Shown here piece after piece: positions 7,248 to 15,756 of a stretch of DNA of 34,666 nt (position 1 is the first letter of the stretch; every line of letters starts with the position of its first letter). The stretch covers positions 1-34,666 of the forward strand of contig CAZUXT010000035.1 of the NCBI GenBank assembly GCA_964624145.1. The letters run 5' to 3'. Position numbers and translations under genes: made by a program. Under the pieces are notes generated by a model. It did not search any database, was not told the origin of the DNA, and saw only the letters and a list, made by a program, of their open reading frames with translations. The DNA is from WJMT01 sp964624145. GTDB lineage: Bacteria > Acidobacteriota > Aminicenantia > Aminicenantales > Aminicenantaceae.

Positions 7248-8189
7248 ATGAAGAAAACGGTGATGATTATGGCAATATTATTATCCATCGTTTTTTCGTT
7301 TGACAATTATGCCCAGCAAAAAGATTTTCCGGTACTCACCGGCCCTTACCTCGGCCAGAAGCCGCCTGGGATGACACCGGAAATCTTTATGACATCAAAG
7401 CATCGAATCCATAGTTCTCCGGCCTTTTCACCGGATTTGAAAGAAGTATACTGGTCCGTATTCCCTAGAACAGATGAATATTCCACCAGGACGCAGGTCA
7501 TTCTGTATTCAAAGTATGTGAACAACAAATGGACCTCACCAAGAATGGCAGCCTTTTCGGGCCAGCACTTTGACGGGGGTCCTGTTTTCTCCAAGGACGG
7601 TACCAGATTGTATTTTTATTCACGGCGGCCACTGAATGAAAAAAGCAACAAAGAAACCGAAGGGGAGATCTGGTTTGTGGAAAGGAAAGGCGACGGATGG
7701 AGCAACCCTCATCACCTGAAAATAGATAAGAAAGGTGACAAGTTATTCTTCTCTTTATCAAATAATAACAATCTCTATTTTACTTCCGGTCATGGTCCTC
7801 GGGGCAGTGGATCGGGTGATGTTGATATTTATTTCATAAAGTTTGTAAACGGCTCTTATACAAAGCCAAAAAAACTACCTGAACCCATTAATACACGGGA
7901 ATATTTGGAGTCGGATGTTCTTATCTCACCGGATGAGACCTATCTGATATTTTATTCCCTTGAAAGGCCCGGGAATATAGGCCAGTATGACCTTTACGTA
8001 AGTTTCAAAATTGGTGACCGATGGTCTAAGCCAGTAAATCTAGGGCAAAATATTAATAAAGGTGTTGCCAGATTCCCAAGATTTTCTCCGGACGGCAAGT
8101 ACCTCTTTTTTACAAGACGAGATGGAATATATTGGGTCAGCACAAAAATTCTCGAAAATCTAAAAATAAAAAAATTGAGAGAACATTAA
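7248..8189 (+). CDS. Exported PD40 beta-propeller protein
   Basis: A 313-residue protein made of a signal peptide (MKKTVMIMAILLSIVFSFDNYA) and a propeller. The mature part starts QQKDFPVLTG and has GPYLGQKPPGMTPEIF at about residues 32-47. Blade strands are visible at AFSPDLKEVYW, VFSKDGTRLYF, NNLYFTS, ISPDETYLIFY and FSPDGKYLFF, with W-T/S-x-P strands between them (KWTSPRMA, GWSNPHHL, RWSKPVNL). It ends DGIYWVSTKILENLK. The role is probably a protein-interaction scaffold in the periplasm or at the surface; nothing points to an enzyme. GAGGAAG precedes the ATG. The serine hydrolase that follows begins one base after its stop, so the two are very likely translated together. Confidence 0.85.
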   Translation: MKKTVMIMAILLSIVFSFDNYAQQKDFPVLTGPYLGQKPPGMTPEIFMTSKHRIHSSPAFSPDLKEVYWSVFPRTDEYSTRTQVILYSKYVNNKWTSPRMAAFSGQHFDGGPVFSKDGTRLYFYSRRPLNEKSNKETEGEIWFVERKGDGWSNPHHLKIDKKGDKLFFSLSNNNNLYFTSGHGPRGSGSGDVDIYFIKFVNGSYTKPKKLPEPINTREYLESDVLISPDETYLIFYSLERPGNIGQYDLYVSFKIGDRWSKPVNLGQNINKGVARFPRFSPDGKYLFFTRRDGIYWVSTKILENLKIKKLREH

Positions 8190-8190
8190 A

Positions 8191-9279
8191 ATGAAAATAG
8201 CACAGATGCCAACCAAAAAACCTCTACTCTTCATACTGTTTTGCTTATCTCTTGTTATTCTTTTTTCTAATGGTTCTTCGACTGAGACCAAACGGGACAA
8301 GATAGATGAGATCGTCAATGAATACTACAAAAACCATCAATTCAACGGTGTCGTGCTGGTAGCTGAAAAAGGGACCATCATCTACAAAAAGGCCTATGGT
8401 TATGCAGATTTTGGATGGGATATAAAAAACACAGTGAACACGAAATTCCGGATTTTCTCAATGTCAAAGCAGTTTACGGCCATGATCATTATGCAGCTTG
8501 TCCAGGAAAAAAAAATTCACCTGCATGAACCGATCACATCTTACTTGCCTTACTACCGAAAAGACACCGGAGATAAAATTACTGTACACCATCTGCTTAC
8601 CCACTCGCACGGAATTCCGGATCCCCCCATGAGTGGCATGCCTCTCATCGTCACAGCCTCTTCGGAGAGTACCATCAAACAGTATTTCAGTGAAAATCCA
8701 ATGTTCGAGCCAGGTGAAAAATTTAGCTACAGCGGAGTCGGTGGGTACACAATCCTCGGAGCCATAGCAGAGAGAGTATCCGGGAAGACATTAAAAAATC
8801 TATTACAGGAGCGGATCTTCGATCCATTGGGAATGATAAATTCACACTACTATGATGTAAAAACGATCATCAAAAGAAAAGCTAAAGACTACAGATATGA
8901 AGGAGATCAAATCGTCCACCGTCTTCAGCCGTACTACATCGTGAATTCCTTTGGAGCCAGCTGCATCGTCACGACTGTAGATGATCTTTACCTATGGGAC
9001 AGGGCACTCTACACAAACAAACTGTTGGACTTAAATTTTATGAATGAATATTTAAAATCTCATATATCTATGGGGGAAAACTCAAAATATGCCTACGGAC
9101 AGTGTGTTTCCAATTATTCGAAGGGAGAAGAAGATAGGAGGGTTTACTGGCATTCGGGAGGAACAGCAAGTTATATTTTCCGAGATGTCAATAAGCAGCA
9201 TCTTATATTGGTCATTAACAACATTAGAAACACCAAGGCAAATGAGATAGCCATAAAGATACATTCATTCCTTGAATAG
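8191..9279 (+). CDS. Beta-lactamase-family serine hydrolase (class C/esterase type)
   Basis: A 362-residue exported enzyme of the PF00144 family (class C beta-lactamase, DD-peptidase and esterase fold). A hydrophobic stretch at about residues 12-28 (LLFILFCLSLVILFSN) is the export signal. Catalytic motifs are complete: SMSK with Ser90 and Lys93; YSG with Tyr180 and Ser181, where many relatives have YSN or YAN; and HSGG at 321-324. HGIPDPP and ERIFDPLGM are other family landmarks. It may act on peptides, esters or beta-lactams; the sequence does not decide between them. It starts one base after the PD40 gene's stop, arguing for a two-gene unit. It is the only complete member here; two broken relatives lie at 1105 and 17624. 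Confidence 0.88.
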   Translation: MKIAQMPTKKPLLFILFCLSLVILFSNGSSTETKRDKIDEIVNEYYKNHQFNGVVLVAEKGTIIYKKAYGYADFGWDIKNTVNTKFRIFSMSKQFTAMIIMQLVQEKKIHLHEPITSYLPYYRKDTGDKITVHHLLTHSHGIPDPPMSGMPLIVTASSESTIKQYFSENPMFEPGEKFSYSGVGGYTILGAIAERVSGKTLKNLLQERIFDPLGMINSHYYDVKTIIKRKAKDYRYEGDQIVHRLQPYYIVNSFGASCIVTTVDDLYLWDRALYTNKLLDLNFMNEYLKSHISMGENSKYAYGQCVSNYSKGEEDRRVYWHSGGTASYIFRDVNKQHLILVINNIRNTKANEIAIKIHSFLE

Positions 9280-9345
9280 GAAGACGATAATATAAAAGGT
9301 CTTCGACGTTAAAGATTAAGAATTACGAAAAAAAAGGGGGAAACC

Positions 9346-10236
9346 ATGAAATCTAAAACATTATTTATTAGGATTCTAGTTTTCAGTATTTTTGTGTTAA
9401 ATTGTCGTACTCAACAAGATGATTTCCCCAAACTCACCGGCCCTTACCTGGGTCAGAAACCACCGGGGATGGCGCCGGATATCTTTGCCCCCGGAATTGT
9501 CTCCCTCAAGGGTATCCATGATTTCAAGGGAGCTTTTTCTATAGATGGGAAAGAATATTATTTCTGCAGGCGTTTACCACCTGATTACAAGCAGGCACTT
9601 TATTTTATGAAAGTTGATAAAAAATTGTGGACTGAGCCGGCTCCGCTGAAAATAACTGAAGGACCTCGTACAGGTCACCCCTGCATTACTCATGACAATA
9701 AATGCTTGCTTTTTTACTGGAGGTTTAATCAGGATCAATCTCAACAATCCGGATATTACGCATCGGCAAGGACGGATACCGGCTGGTCCGCACCCCAATA
9801 TGCGGGACAGGCCTTAGTTGTAACAACCGATAGATCGGGTTCTCTTTATGGAAACGAAATTGTCAATGGAAGTCCACCGGAATTTTACCTGAACAAGATC
9901 ACTTTCAAGGACGGGCTGTTTACGGATCATAAGCGACTCTATATCGATATGCATTACGGCAAACAGACGCATCCATGTATTGCACCAGACGGGAGCTATA
10001 TTGTATTTGATATACAGCATGAGAATTCAAAATTATTCGTGAGCTTTAAAGATGAAAAGAACCAGTGGGAAAAAGCTGTTGATCTGACCCGATATGGTCT
10101 GCAAGAGGGTGCCAGAAATGCCTCCATCTCGCCGGATGGCAGGTATCTGTTCTATGGCTACAAAGGGGATATCTGGTGGGTGAATGCAAAGATCATTGAA
10201 AAGCTGCGACCGAATCAAAGGGAGAAATCAAACTGA
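9346..10236 (+). CDS. Exported PD40 beta-propeller protein, possibly a lipoprotein
   Basis: A 296-residue propeller with an N-terminal signal (MKSKTLFIRILVFSIFVLNC). The cysteine at residue 20 could be a lipidation site, though Asn before it is unusual for a lipobox. The mature part has DDFPKLTGPYLGQKPPGM and FAPGIVS. Blade motifs are FSIDGKEYYF, ITHDNKCLLF, IAPDGSYIVF and ISPDGRYLFY, and it closes with GDIWWVNAKIIEKLRP. The Shine-Dalgarno is a GGGGG-type run at 9336-9340. It lies 66 bp after the serine hydrolase and 45 bp before the aspartyl protease on the same strand, so all may form one operon. Scaffold function is inferred. Confidence 0.83.
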   Translation: MKSKTLFIRILVFSIFVLNCRTQQDDFPKLTGPYLGQKPPGMAPDIFAPGIVSLKGIHDFKGAFSIDGKEYYFCRRLPPDYKQALYFMKVDKKLWTEPAPLKITEGPRTGHPCITHDNKCLLFYWRFNQDQSQQSGYYASARTDTGWSAPQYAGQALVVTTDRSGSLYGNEIVNGSPPEFYLNKITFKDGLFTDHKRLYIDMHYGKQTHPCIAPDGSYIVFDIQHENSKLFVSFKDEKNQWEKAVDLTRYGLQEGARNASISPDGRYLFYGYKGDIWWVNAKIIEKLRPNQREKSN

Positions 10237-10281
10237 AAGAATTGAGATAAAAAAATAATCAAAAAAAATAGGGAGAATGTC

Positions 10282-11826
10282 ATGAGTAGGTTTACATTAA
10301 AAATGCTAGTAATAATATTATTTATTAACCTAGTTTCTATTCATTTTTGTAAAGCACAAGAAAATCTGGAAGTGCTGCTTGATCGTGTTCGGGAAGCTGT
10401 CGGTTATGATGAGTTAAAAAATTGGAAAGACGGTTTTCGATTTGAAGCTATGGGCAAAGCCGGAGGATACAAATGTCAATTCGATTTCCAATTTCTTGCA
10501 GATGGGCGATTTCAAATGACATTCGACTCACAACTTAAAGAGGTATATTGTTTTGACGGAAATCAAGGTTGGTACACAGATTACACAGGTTTAACCTATC
10601 CAATGGAATACTATAAACTGGAAGTTAAAAAATTGATAGCATGGTTTATCAGCAGCCACTGGCTAGATCCGGAATGCCATTTGGATATGACCCTGAATTC
10701 AATAAATCAGAAGAGATCTACCGCACAAATATCATTAAAAGTATCTAACGGCGTTGTTGGAGCTATGATTCATATTAATACGGATGATTATTTTCCTGAA
10801 AAATTAACCTGGAAAATTTATTCCGATGAGAATTTTGTTGAGTTAAAAAAGCATAAAATAATCGGAAGCTTCTATTTCCCATATCACATATACATTATGG
10901 AAGATGGAACAGAGATTGATATTCGATTTAAAGATATCGGTGAAATGGCAAGAGCATCTTTGAGAAGATGCAAATCTTATGATGGTGAAGCACCGGACAC
11001 TCGTATAAGACACAATGCCTCTTCATTCATTTGGTCAAATTTTACCAATAGAGGTCTGTTGGTTCGCCCCACAATCAATGGCTGTGATGACGCCTTGTTT
11101 ATCCTGGATACCGGATCCAGTTGTTATGATATAGATATAGACTATGCGAAAAAACTGGATATGAAAAAGTTTGGAAAAGGAAAGGCCGTTGGTGTGGGGG
11201 GAACTTTTTCTATTACATTTCTTCAGGGAGAATCCCTTATATTGGGTTCAGTTGAACAAACCAATCCCATTTTTGTGAAATCCTATTGGCCATATAATAA
11301 AAAATCAAATCGAGACCAGGTAGCAGGCATCCTTGGATTTGATTTATTTTACCGTGCTGTGGTTGAAGTAAATATCCATGAGAATACTGTCAATGTATAT
11401 GAACCAGGTACTTATAATAACAAAAATATAAAATGGCATGAAATTGTTTTCTGTGGTGATATTCCTGCTTTAAAATGTAGATTAAGTAACGGAATTGAGG
11501 GTATATACGAAATCGATACGGGATTTTCCGGAAATGTTTCCTTTCACAGGGATTTTGTCATAAAAAACAACCTGCTTGAGGGAAGAGAACTCAGTGAAGT
11601 GATTTTACAGGGTGCTGGGGGAGAAATTCCCGCTTTTCAAGGATATATAGAATGGTTTGAGATGGCTGGGTACAAAATTGAAAATCTCAGGGTCGTTTTC
11701 GCCGGAACGGATAAAGGAGCAACATCGAATCGATTTACAGCAGGAACTATCGGTGGAGAATTACTCTCCCACTTCAAGATTCTAGTCTTTGATTATGCTG
11801 GCAAGCGCATCGGATTTGCTCATTAA
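10282..11826 (+). CDS. Exported aspartyl protease with two DTG motifs
   Basis: A 514-residue protein. The N-terminus (MSRFTLKMLVIILFINLVSI, cut near KAQE) is a signal peptide. Residues about 25-235 resemble a LolA/outer-membrane-lipoprotein-sorting-like beta sheet (FRFEAMGKAGGYKCQFDFQF; DGRFQMTF). The C-terminal half is a retropepsin/clan AA protease: FILDTGSSCYDI with Asp276 and YEIDTGFSGNV with Asp412, the first followed by hydrophobic-hydrophobic-Gly strands (ILGFDLF). Retropepsins usually carry one DTG per chain and pair up. Two in one chain suggests an internally duplicated, pepsin-like monomer, as in several bacterial families. Substrate unknown. GGGAG upstream supports the start. It shares the strand and tight spacing of the PD40 genes on both sides. 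Confidence 0.8.
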   Translation: MSRFTLKMLVIILFINLVSIHFCKAQENLEVLLDRVREAVGYDELKNWKDGFRFEAMGKAGGYKCQFDFQFLADGRFQMTFDSQLKEVYCFDGNQGWYTDYTGLTYPMEYYKLEVKKLIAWFISSHWLDPECHLDMTLNSINQKRSTAQISLKVSNGVVGAMIHINTDDYFPEKLTWKIYSDENFVELKKHKIIGSFYFPYHIYIMEDGTEIDIRFKDIGEMARASLRRCKSYDGEAPDTRIRHNASSFIWSNFTNRGLLVRPTINGCDDALFILDTGSSCYDIDIDYAKKLDMKKFGKGKAVGVGGTFSITFLQGESLILGSVEQTNPIFVKSYWPYNKKSNRDQVAGILGFDLFYRAVVEVNIHENTVNVYEPGTYNNKNIKWHEIVFCGDIPALKCRLSNGIEGIYEIDTGFSGNVSFHRDFVIKNNLLEGRELSEVILQGAGGEIPAFQGYIEWFEMAGYKIENLRVVFAGTDKGATSNRFTAGTIGGELLSHFKILVFDYAGKRIGFAH

Positions 11827-11992
11827 TATGACTTTTTCTTGGTACTCATGCATTTCTCCTTGCGTGATTTTATTATACGCAAATCATCGCTTAAGAAACA
11901 TCATGAATGGTCCGAATTTAGCTGAAACGAAACAGTTTTATCAATAGTATTAATAACATTGATATCTATATAGAGGGAGTATTCCTTGTAAT

Positions 11993-12058
11993 AAGAGTGA
12001 TATTTATTGAGTGGATGCAAAAGTCATCGAAGAACTAAAACCAAAAAAATTAAAATAA
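11993..12058 (+). pseudogene. Orphan PD40 tail with Trp to stop change
   Basis: The frame reads SDIY, then TGA at 12008-12010 where all relatives have TGG (Trp), then VDAKVIEELKPKKLK and TAA. The change is a single base. The rest of the propeller is absent. The tail leads straight into the Shine-Dalgarno and ATG of the next PD40 gene. Confidence 0.55.
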
Positions 12059-12070
12059 GGGAGATCCAAA

Positions 12071-12961
12071 ATGAAAAAACACATTTGTATCATCAGTGTA
12101 TTACTAGTTGCAGCAACAAGCATTATGGCTCAAGAAAAGGATTTTCCCAAGCTCACCGGACCTTACCTCGGCTTGAAGTCACCTGGGGACATCCCTGAGT
12201 TGTTCATGCCCGGCGTTATTTCCAATTGCGATCTGCACAGCGGTGTTTATTTCTCAGCGGATGGAAAGGAAGTGTATTATTCAATATCCAGAGAATCGCA
12301 GCATACGATCATGTTCATGAAAGAAGAAAATGGTCGGTGGACAAGGCCTAAATCTCTGCGCAGGGGACTTGCGCCTTTTCTTTCACCTGATGGTAAAACG
12401 CTGTTGTTTACTACTCAGGATTATGAAATTTGGAAGATGGAAAGATCATCCGGCAACTGGTCAAAACCAGTAAGCCTGGGTCCAGTCATCAATGGTGCCA
12501 GAAGTCAGTACAGCTCTTGTGTAACCGATGACGGCACACTCTATTATATGAATGCAAAGGGTATTGTCCGCTCTGCATTGATTAAGGGCTGCTATACTGA
12601 ACCAGAATCCCTGGGTAAGGATATCAACAGCAATAATCATGAAGGGCCAGCTTATGTTGCTCCTGATGAGAGTTATTTGATCTTTTCTTCCTTCCGGCCG
12701 GGTGGTTATGGAAGCAGTGATCTCTATATCAGTTTTAACGGCGAAGACAGCACCTGGACAGAACCCAGGAATATGGGACCAAAAGTAAATTCAGAGGGAA
12801 GAGACAGATTGCCTTTCGTTTCTTACGATGGGAAATATCTATTCTTTAACAGCAGCAGAGTATCGGTACTCAATACAAAGCCTCTTTCCGGCGGCCCCGG
12901 AAATGCCTTTTGGGTGGATGCCGGGGTCATTGAAAAATTAAAACCAAAAGAATTGAAATAA
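12071..12961 (+). CDS. Exported PD40 beta-propeller protein
   Basis: A 296-residue propeller. The signal peptide MKKHICIISVLLVAATSIMA is followed by QEKDFPKLTGPYLGLKSPGD and LFMPGVIS. Blades are marked by FSADGKEVYYS, LSPDGKTLLFT, VTDDGTLYYMN, VAPDESYLIFSS and VSYDGKYLFFNSS, with W-T/S-x-P strands between. The end is AFWVDAGVIEKLKPKELK. Scaffold or ligand-binding role in the periplasm is inferred from family behaviour. GGGAG lies 9 bases before the ATG. The first 37 bases of the gene are nearly identical to the start of the unrelated metallo-hydrolase at 17917. A further orphan signal peptide of the same type lies 12 bases after the stop. Confidence 0.85.
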   Translation: MKKHICIISVLLVAATSIMAQEKDFPKLTGPYLGLKSPGDIPELFMPGVISNCDLHSGVYFSADGKEVYYSISRESQHTIMFMKEENGRWTRPKSLRRGLAPFLSPDGKTLLFTTQDYEIWKMERSSGNWSKPVSLGPVINGARSQYSSCVTDDGTLYYMNAKGIVRSALIKGCYTEPESLGKDINSNNHEGPAYVAPDESYLIFSSFRPGGYGSSDLYISFNGEDSTWTEPRNMGPKVNSEGRDRLPFVSYDGKYLFFNSSRVSVLNTKPLSGGPGNAFWVDAGVIEKLKPKELK

Positions 12962-12972
12962 AAGAGGTAATC

Positions 12973-13023
12973 ATGAAAAATATAATTTGTATCATTTCGG
13001 TATCAACATTCGATGACTTATGA
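12973..13023 (+). pseudogene. Orphan signal peptide, truncated
   Basis: ATG 12973 has GAGG upstream and reads MKNIICIISVSTFDDL then TGA. The first ten residues are a variant of MKKHICIISVLL, the signal peptide at 12071. The frame stops where a Kelch-like fragment starts in another frame. Confidence 0.5.
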
Positions 13024-13117
13024 CAGTAGCCGCAACGTGGTTATACTCTTTGGAGGAATGACCGAACATGGCCCCTCAGACGATACGTGGGAGTACAACG
13101 GAGGTTGTAAAGATTGA
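13013..13117 (+). pseudogene. Kelch-repeat fragment
   Basis: The frame reads MTYDSSRNVVILFGGMT then DDTWEYNGG and a stop. The AxAYDxxRxxxVLFGG...DTWxxxG pattern is one Kelch/galactose-oxidase repeat. It joins, out of frame, the orphan signal peptide just before it. A single repeat cannot fold alone, so it is a remnant. A further scrap at 13153-13203 reads RQWSKPENITL, which resembles a PD40 inter-blade strand. Confidence 0.5.
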
Positions 13118-13269
13118 TGATTAAAACGGCTTTAATCATCTACCAGATGAGGATGATCAACAGGCAATGGAGCAAGCCAGAAAATATCACCCTTGATAGA
13201 TGATAATGGCGGCAAGTACTGAGTTCCATTCCCGCCAACTTCATATATTGTATTTTAAGGAGTTCAGTC

Positions 13270-15639
13270 ATGTTAAAAAATTATTTCAAGTCAGCATTCC
13301 GCAACATGAAACGGGATAAGGTTTATACCTTTCTCAATCTTACAGGACTGGCTGTCGGCATGTCCTGTTTCATCATCATTGGTCTATGGGTTGAGCAGGA
13401 GTTAAGTTTTGATAAATTCCACACTAAATCAGACAGAATTTTCAGGGTCTTCAATACCGTCACACTCAACGAAGGAGACTCTAAGGATCTTGTATATACT
13501 TCTCCCCTCCTGGCACCTACACTGGCTGAAGATTACACTGAGATCGAAACCGCAGTCCGAATGTGCGGACAGCCCAGGGCAAATTTTAAGGTCGAGGATA
13601 AAGATTTTACCGCAAGGAGGGGCTTTTATGCCGATCCATCTTTTTTTGAGGTTTTTGATTTTTCCCTGCTTATCGGAAATCCGTCGAATGTTCTTAAGGA
13701 TCCCGGCTCGATAATACTCACTCAGGAATTGGCGCTTAGATATTTTGGTAAAGAAAATCCTGTAGGCAAGACCTTAATCTTAAATAGTGAAACCTATAAG
13801 GTTACCGGTATGATGAAGGATCCTCCCTCTAATTCTCATCTCCAGTTTCAATATCTTATCTCATCAGTGGGCGCCGAAATATTTGAAAGTCAAAATTGGA
13901 CACATCTTGGATTATACTCCTATGTAGTCATGCAAGACAGCACCCAGGCCGAGGCTCTCGAAGGCAAGATCCAAGAAGTCAATCAACGGCACATCGGAGA
14001 TTGGGCAGAAGATCGCTTCTATTATCACTTGCAGCCCATCGCGTCCATCCATCTTCATTCCAATCTTATCGGCGAATATTCGCCTCTTACCGAGCTTTCC
14101 CAGATTTATCTTTTATCGGCAATCGGACTTCTTATCCTGATTGTAGCCTGTATCAATTTTATCAATCTGACTATAGCAATATATCAACGCCGGCTGAAGG
14201 AAGTCGGGATTAGAAAGGTCATGGGAGCAGACCGGTTCCATCTTATACTGCAGTTCCAGAGTGAATCTTTCCTTTCAGTCAGTCTATCTTTGGCTGCGGC
14301 ACTGCTTTTAGTCCCGCTCTTGAATCCTGTATTTGGCCTTTTGATCGCGGGGAAGATGTATCTGGGAGGGAATATACTGAAAGTCATCGGGATCGTGATG
14401 GGGGTGGGTCTTGTCTCTGGATTTTATCCCGCATTTTATCTTTCTTCTCTCCAACCGGTATCGCTGTTTCGAAAGGCAGGCATGAGAGGATCTCACAGGT
14501 TAATCCTGGGGAAGATACTCATTGTCTTTCAGTTTGCCGTAACCATTGTTCTTATGGTGGGAACGGGAGTGGTGTACACACAAATGCGATTCATTAAAAA
14601 CCGGCCACTGGGTTTCAATAGAGAAAAGATTCTGGTGGTGTTTATGAATAATCCTGAATTGGAGAAGAATTATGAAACAGTCAAAAGCGAGCTTCTTACG
14701 GTGCCCGGAGTTGTCAAGGCCGCGGCCTCAGGCTTCACACCATTGCTAAATCAGGATTTGAGGGCTTACCGGCCGGAAGGCTTTGGAGAGGAGGATATGA
14801 TCTTTGTCAGGACCCTGTATGTGGATTACGATTTTCTGTCTACTCTAGAGATCAAGCTGGCAGAGGGCCGGAATTTCTTGAGGGAAAACCCGGCGGATGC
14901 TAAGTACGGCTATATCTTGAATAAAACGGCTGTTAAGGAGTTCGGATGGGGTTCTCCGCTCGGAAAGCAGATCGAGGCCATTGGATCAAATGAAAATGAA
15001 GAAACAGCCGAGGGGCCGGTGATCGGGATCATAGAGGATTTTCATTTCCGGTCCTTCAAGGAGAAAATCGCTCCGTTGATCTTGAGAGTAAGGCCGGAGC
15101 GGTTCCACTTGATCAACCTTAAGGTGGAAACACAGGAACTCGCCGGCCTCATTTCACGGCTACAGGACAAATGGAAAAGGCTCGATTCCGTCTATCCCTT
15201 TAGTTATGAAGTCATGGAAGATGTATTTGATAGGACTTATAATAGAGATCAAAAATTGGGACGCGGCTTTTCCTACTTTTCCCTGATCTCCATCCTGATC
15301 GCTTGTCTGGGGCTCCTGGGTATTATAGCTTTTTTAACGCAGCAGAGAACCAAGGAAATTGGGATCCGGAAAGTCCACGGCGCTTCGGTTTTCAGGATCG
15401 TCAGCCTGCTTAATAAAGAGATCTTGATTTTGGTGGTTCTGGCCAATCTCATTGCCTGGCCTGCAGGCTATTTCATCATGGACAATTGGCTGAAAAATTT
15501 TGCCTACCGCACTGCGATGAACCCGTTAATATTTGTAGGTTCTGCAGTTGCCGCTCTAATTGTAGTGGTCATCACCTTAAGCGCCCAATCCTTCAGAGCT
15601 GCCTTGGCCAATCCGGCCGATGCCTTGAGATATGAATGA
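13270..15639 (+). CDS. ABC transporter permease, MacB/FtsX type with two permease halves
   Basis: A 789-residue inner-membrane protein. It begins with a family-typical N-terminus (LKNYFKSAFRNMKRDKVYTF, LNLTGLAVGMSCF) with the first membrane helix at about residues 20-43, then a large MacB-type periplasmic domain (to about 280). A cluster of three helices follows (about 282-305, 335-355, 378-400), then an RxAGMRGSHR-like link, a second leading helix (about 415-435), a second periplasmic domain, and three final helices from about 675 to 785 (FSYFSLISILIACLGLLGII). REVGIRK-like motifs that contact the ATPase occur twice (KEVGIRKVMGA and KEIGIRKVHGA). Such permeases work with a separate ATPase in export or stress-signal efflux. 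No ATPase gene lies in the window, so the partner must be elsewhere. AAGGAG precedes the ATG. Confidence 0.92.
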   Translation: MLKNYFKSAFRNMKRDKVYTFLNLTGLAVGMSCFIIIGLWVEQELSFDKFHTKSDRIFRVFNTVTLNEGDSKDLVYTSPLLAPTLAEDYTEIETAVRMCGQPRANFKVEDKDFTARRGFYADPSFFEVFDFSLLIGNPSNVLKDPGSIILTQELALRYFGKENPVGKTLILNSETYKVTGMMKDPPSNSHLQFQYLISSVGAEIFESQNWTHLGLYSYVVMQDSTQAEALEGKIQEVNQRHIGDWAEDRFYYHLQPIASIHLHSNLIGEYSPLTELSQIYLLSAIGLLILIVACINFINLTIAIYQRRLKEVGIRKVMGADRFHLILQFQSESFLSVSLSLAAALLLVPLLNPVFGLLIAGKMYLGGNILKVIGIVMGVGLVSGFYPAFYLSSLQPVSLFRKAGMRGSHRLILGKILIVFQFAVTIVLMVGTGVVYTQMRFIKNRPLGFNREKILVVFMNNPELEKNYETVKSELLTVPGVVKAAASGFTPLLNQDLRAYRPEGFGEEDMIFVRTLYVDYDFLSTLEIKLAEGRNFLRENPADAKYGYILNKTAVKEFGWGSPLGKQIEAIGSNENEETAEGPVIGIIEDFHFRSFKEKIAPLILRVRPERFHLINLKVETQELAGLISRLQDKWKRLDSVYPFSYEVMEDVFDRTYNRDQKLGRGFSYFSLISILIACLGLLGIIAFLTQQRTKEIGIRKVHGASVFRIVSLLNKEILILVVLANLIAWPAGYFIMDNWLKNFAYRTAMNPLIFVGSAVAALIVVVITLSAQSFRAALANPADALRYE

Positions 15640-15756
15640 AGATTTGAATTTTGCTCCTGTAGCATGCAGAACAACTGCATCCTGGTGAGTTATTTTTCAT
15701 ATAGAAATAAGAATTTGGTTTTCGGCCAGCTTATTCCATGGCCTATAGGAGGTTCT

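Noticed and set aside
9280..9304. Inverted repeat GAAGAC...GTCTTC as a terminator after the serine hydrolase
   Set aside because: Only 6 bp of stem with a 13-nt loop and no T run after it; likely chance.
12008..12010. TGA in place of TGG as a sign of a genetic code reading TGA as Trp
   Set aside because: Several intact genes here end with TGA (for example 9346-10236 and brnT), and Trp is encoded by TGG throughout. One TGA in a fragment is simple decay.
15664..15680. Hairpin ATGCAG-AACAA-CTGCAT after the ABC permease as a terminator
   Set aside because: Stem of 6 bp and the following bases are not a T run. It may be fortuitous, and the evidence is too thin to list.
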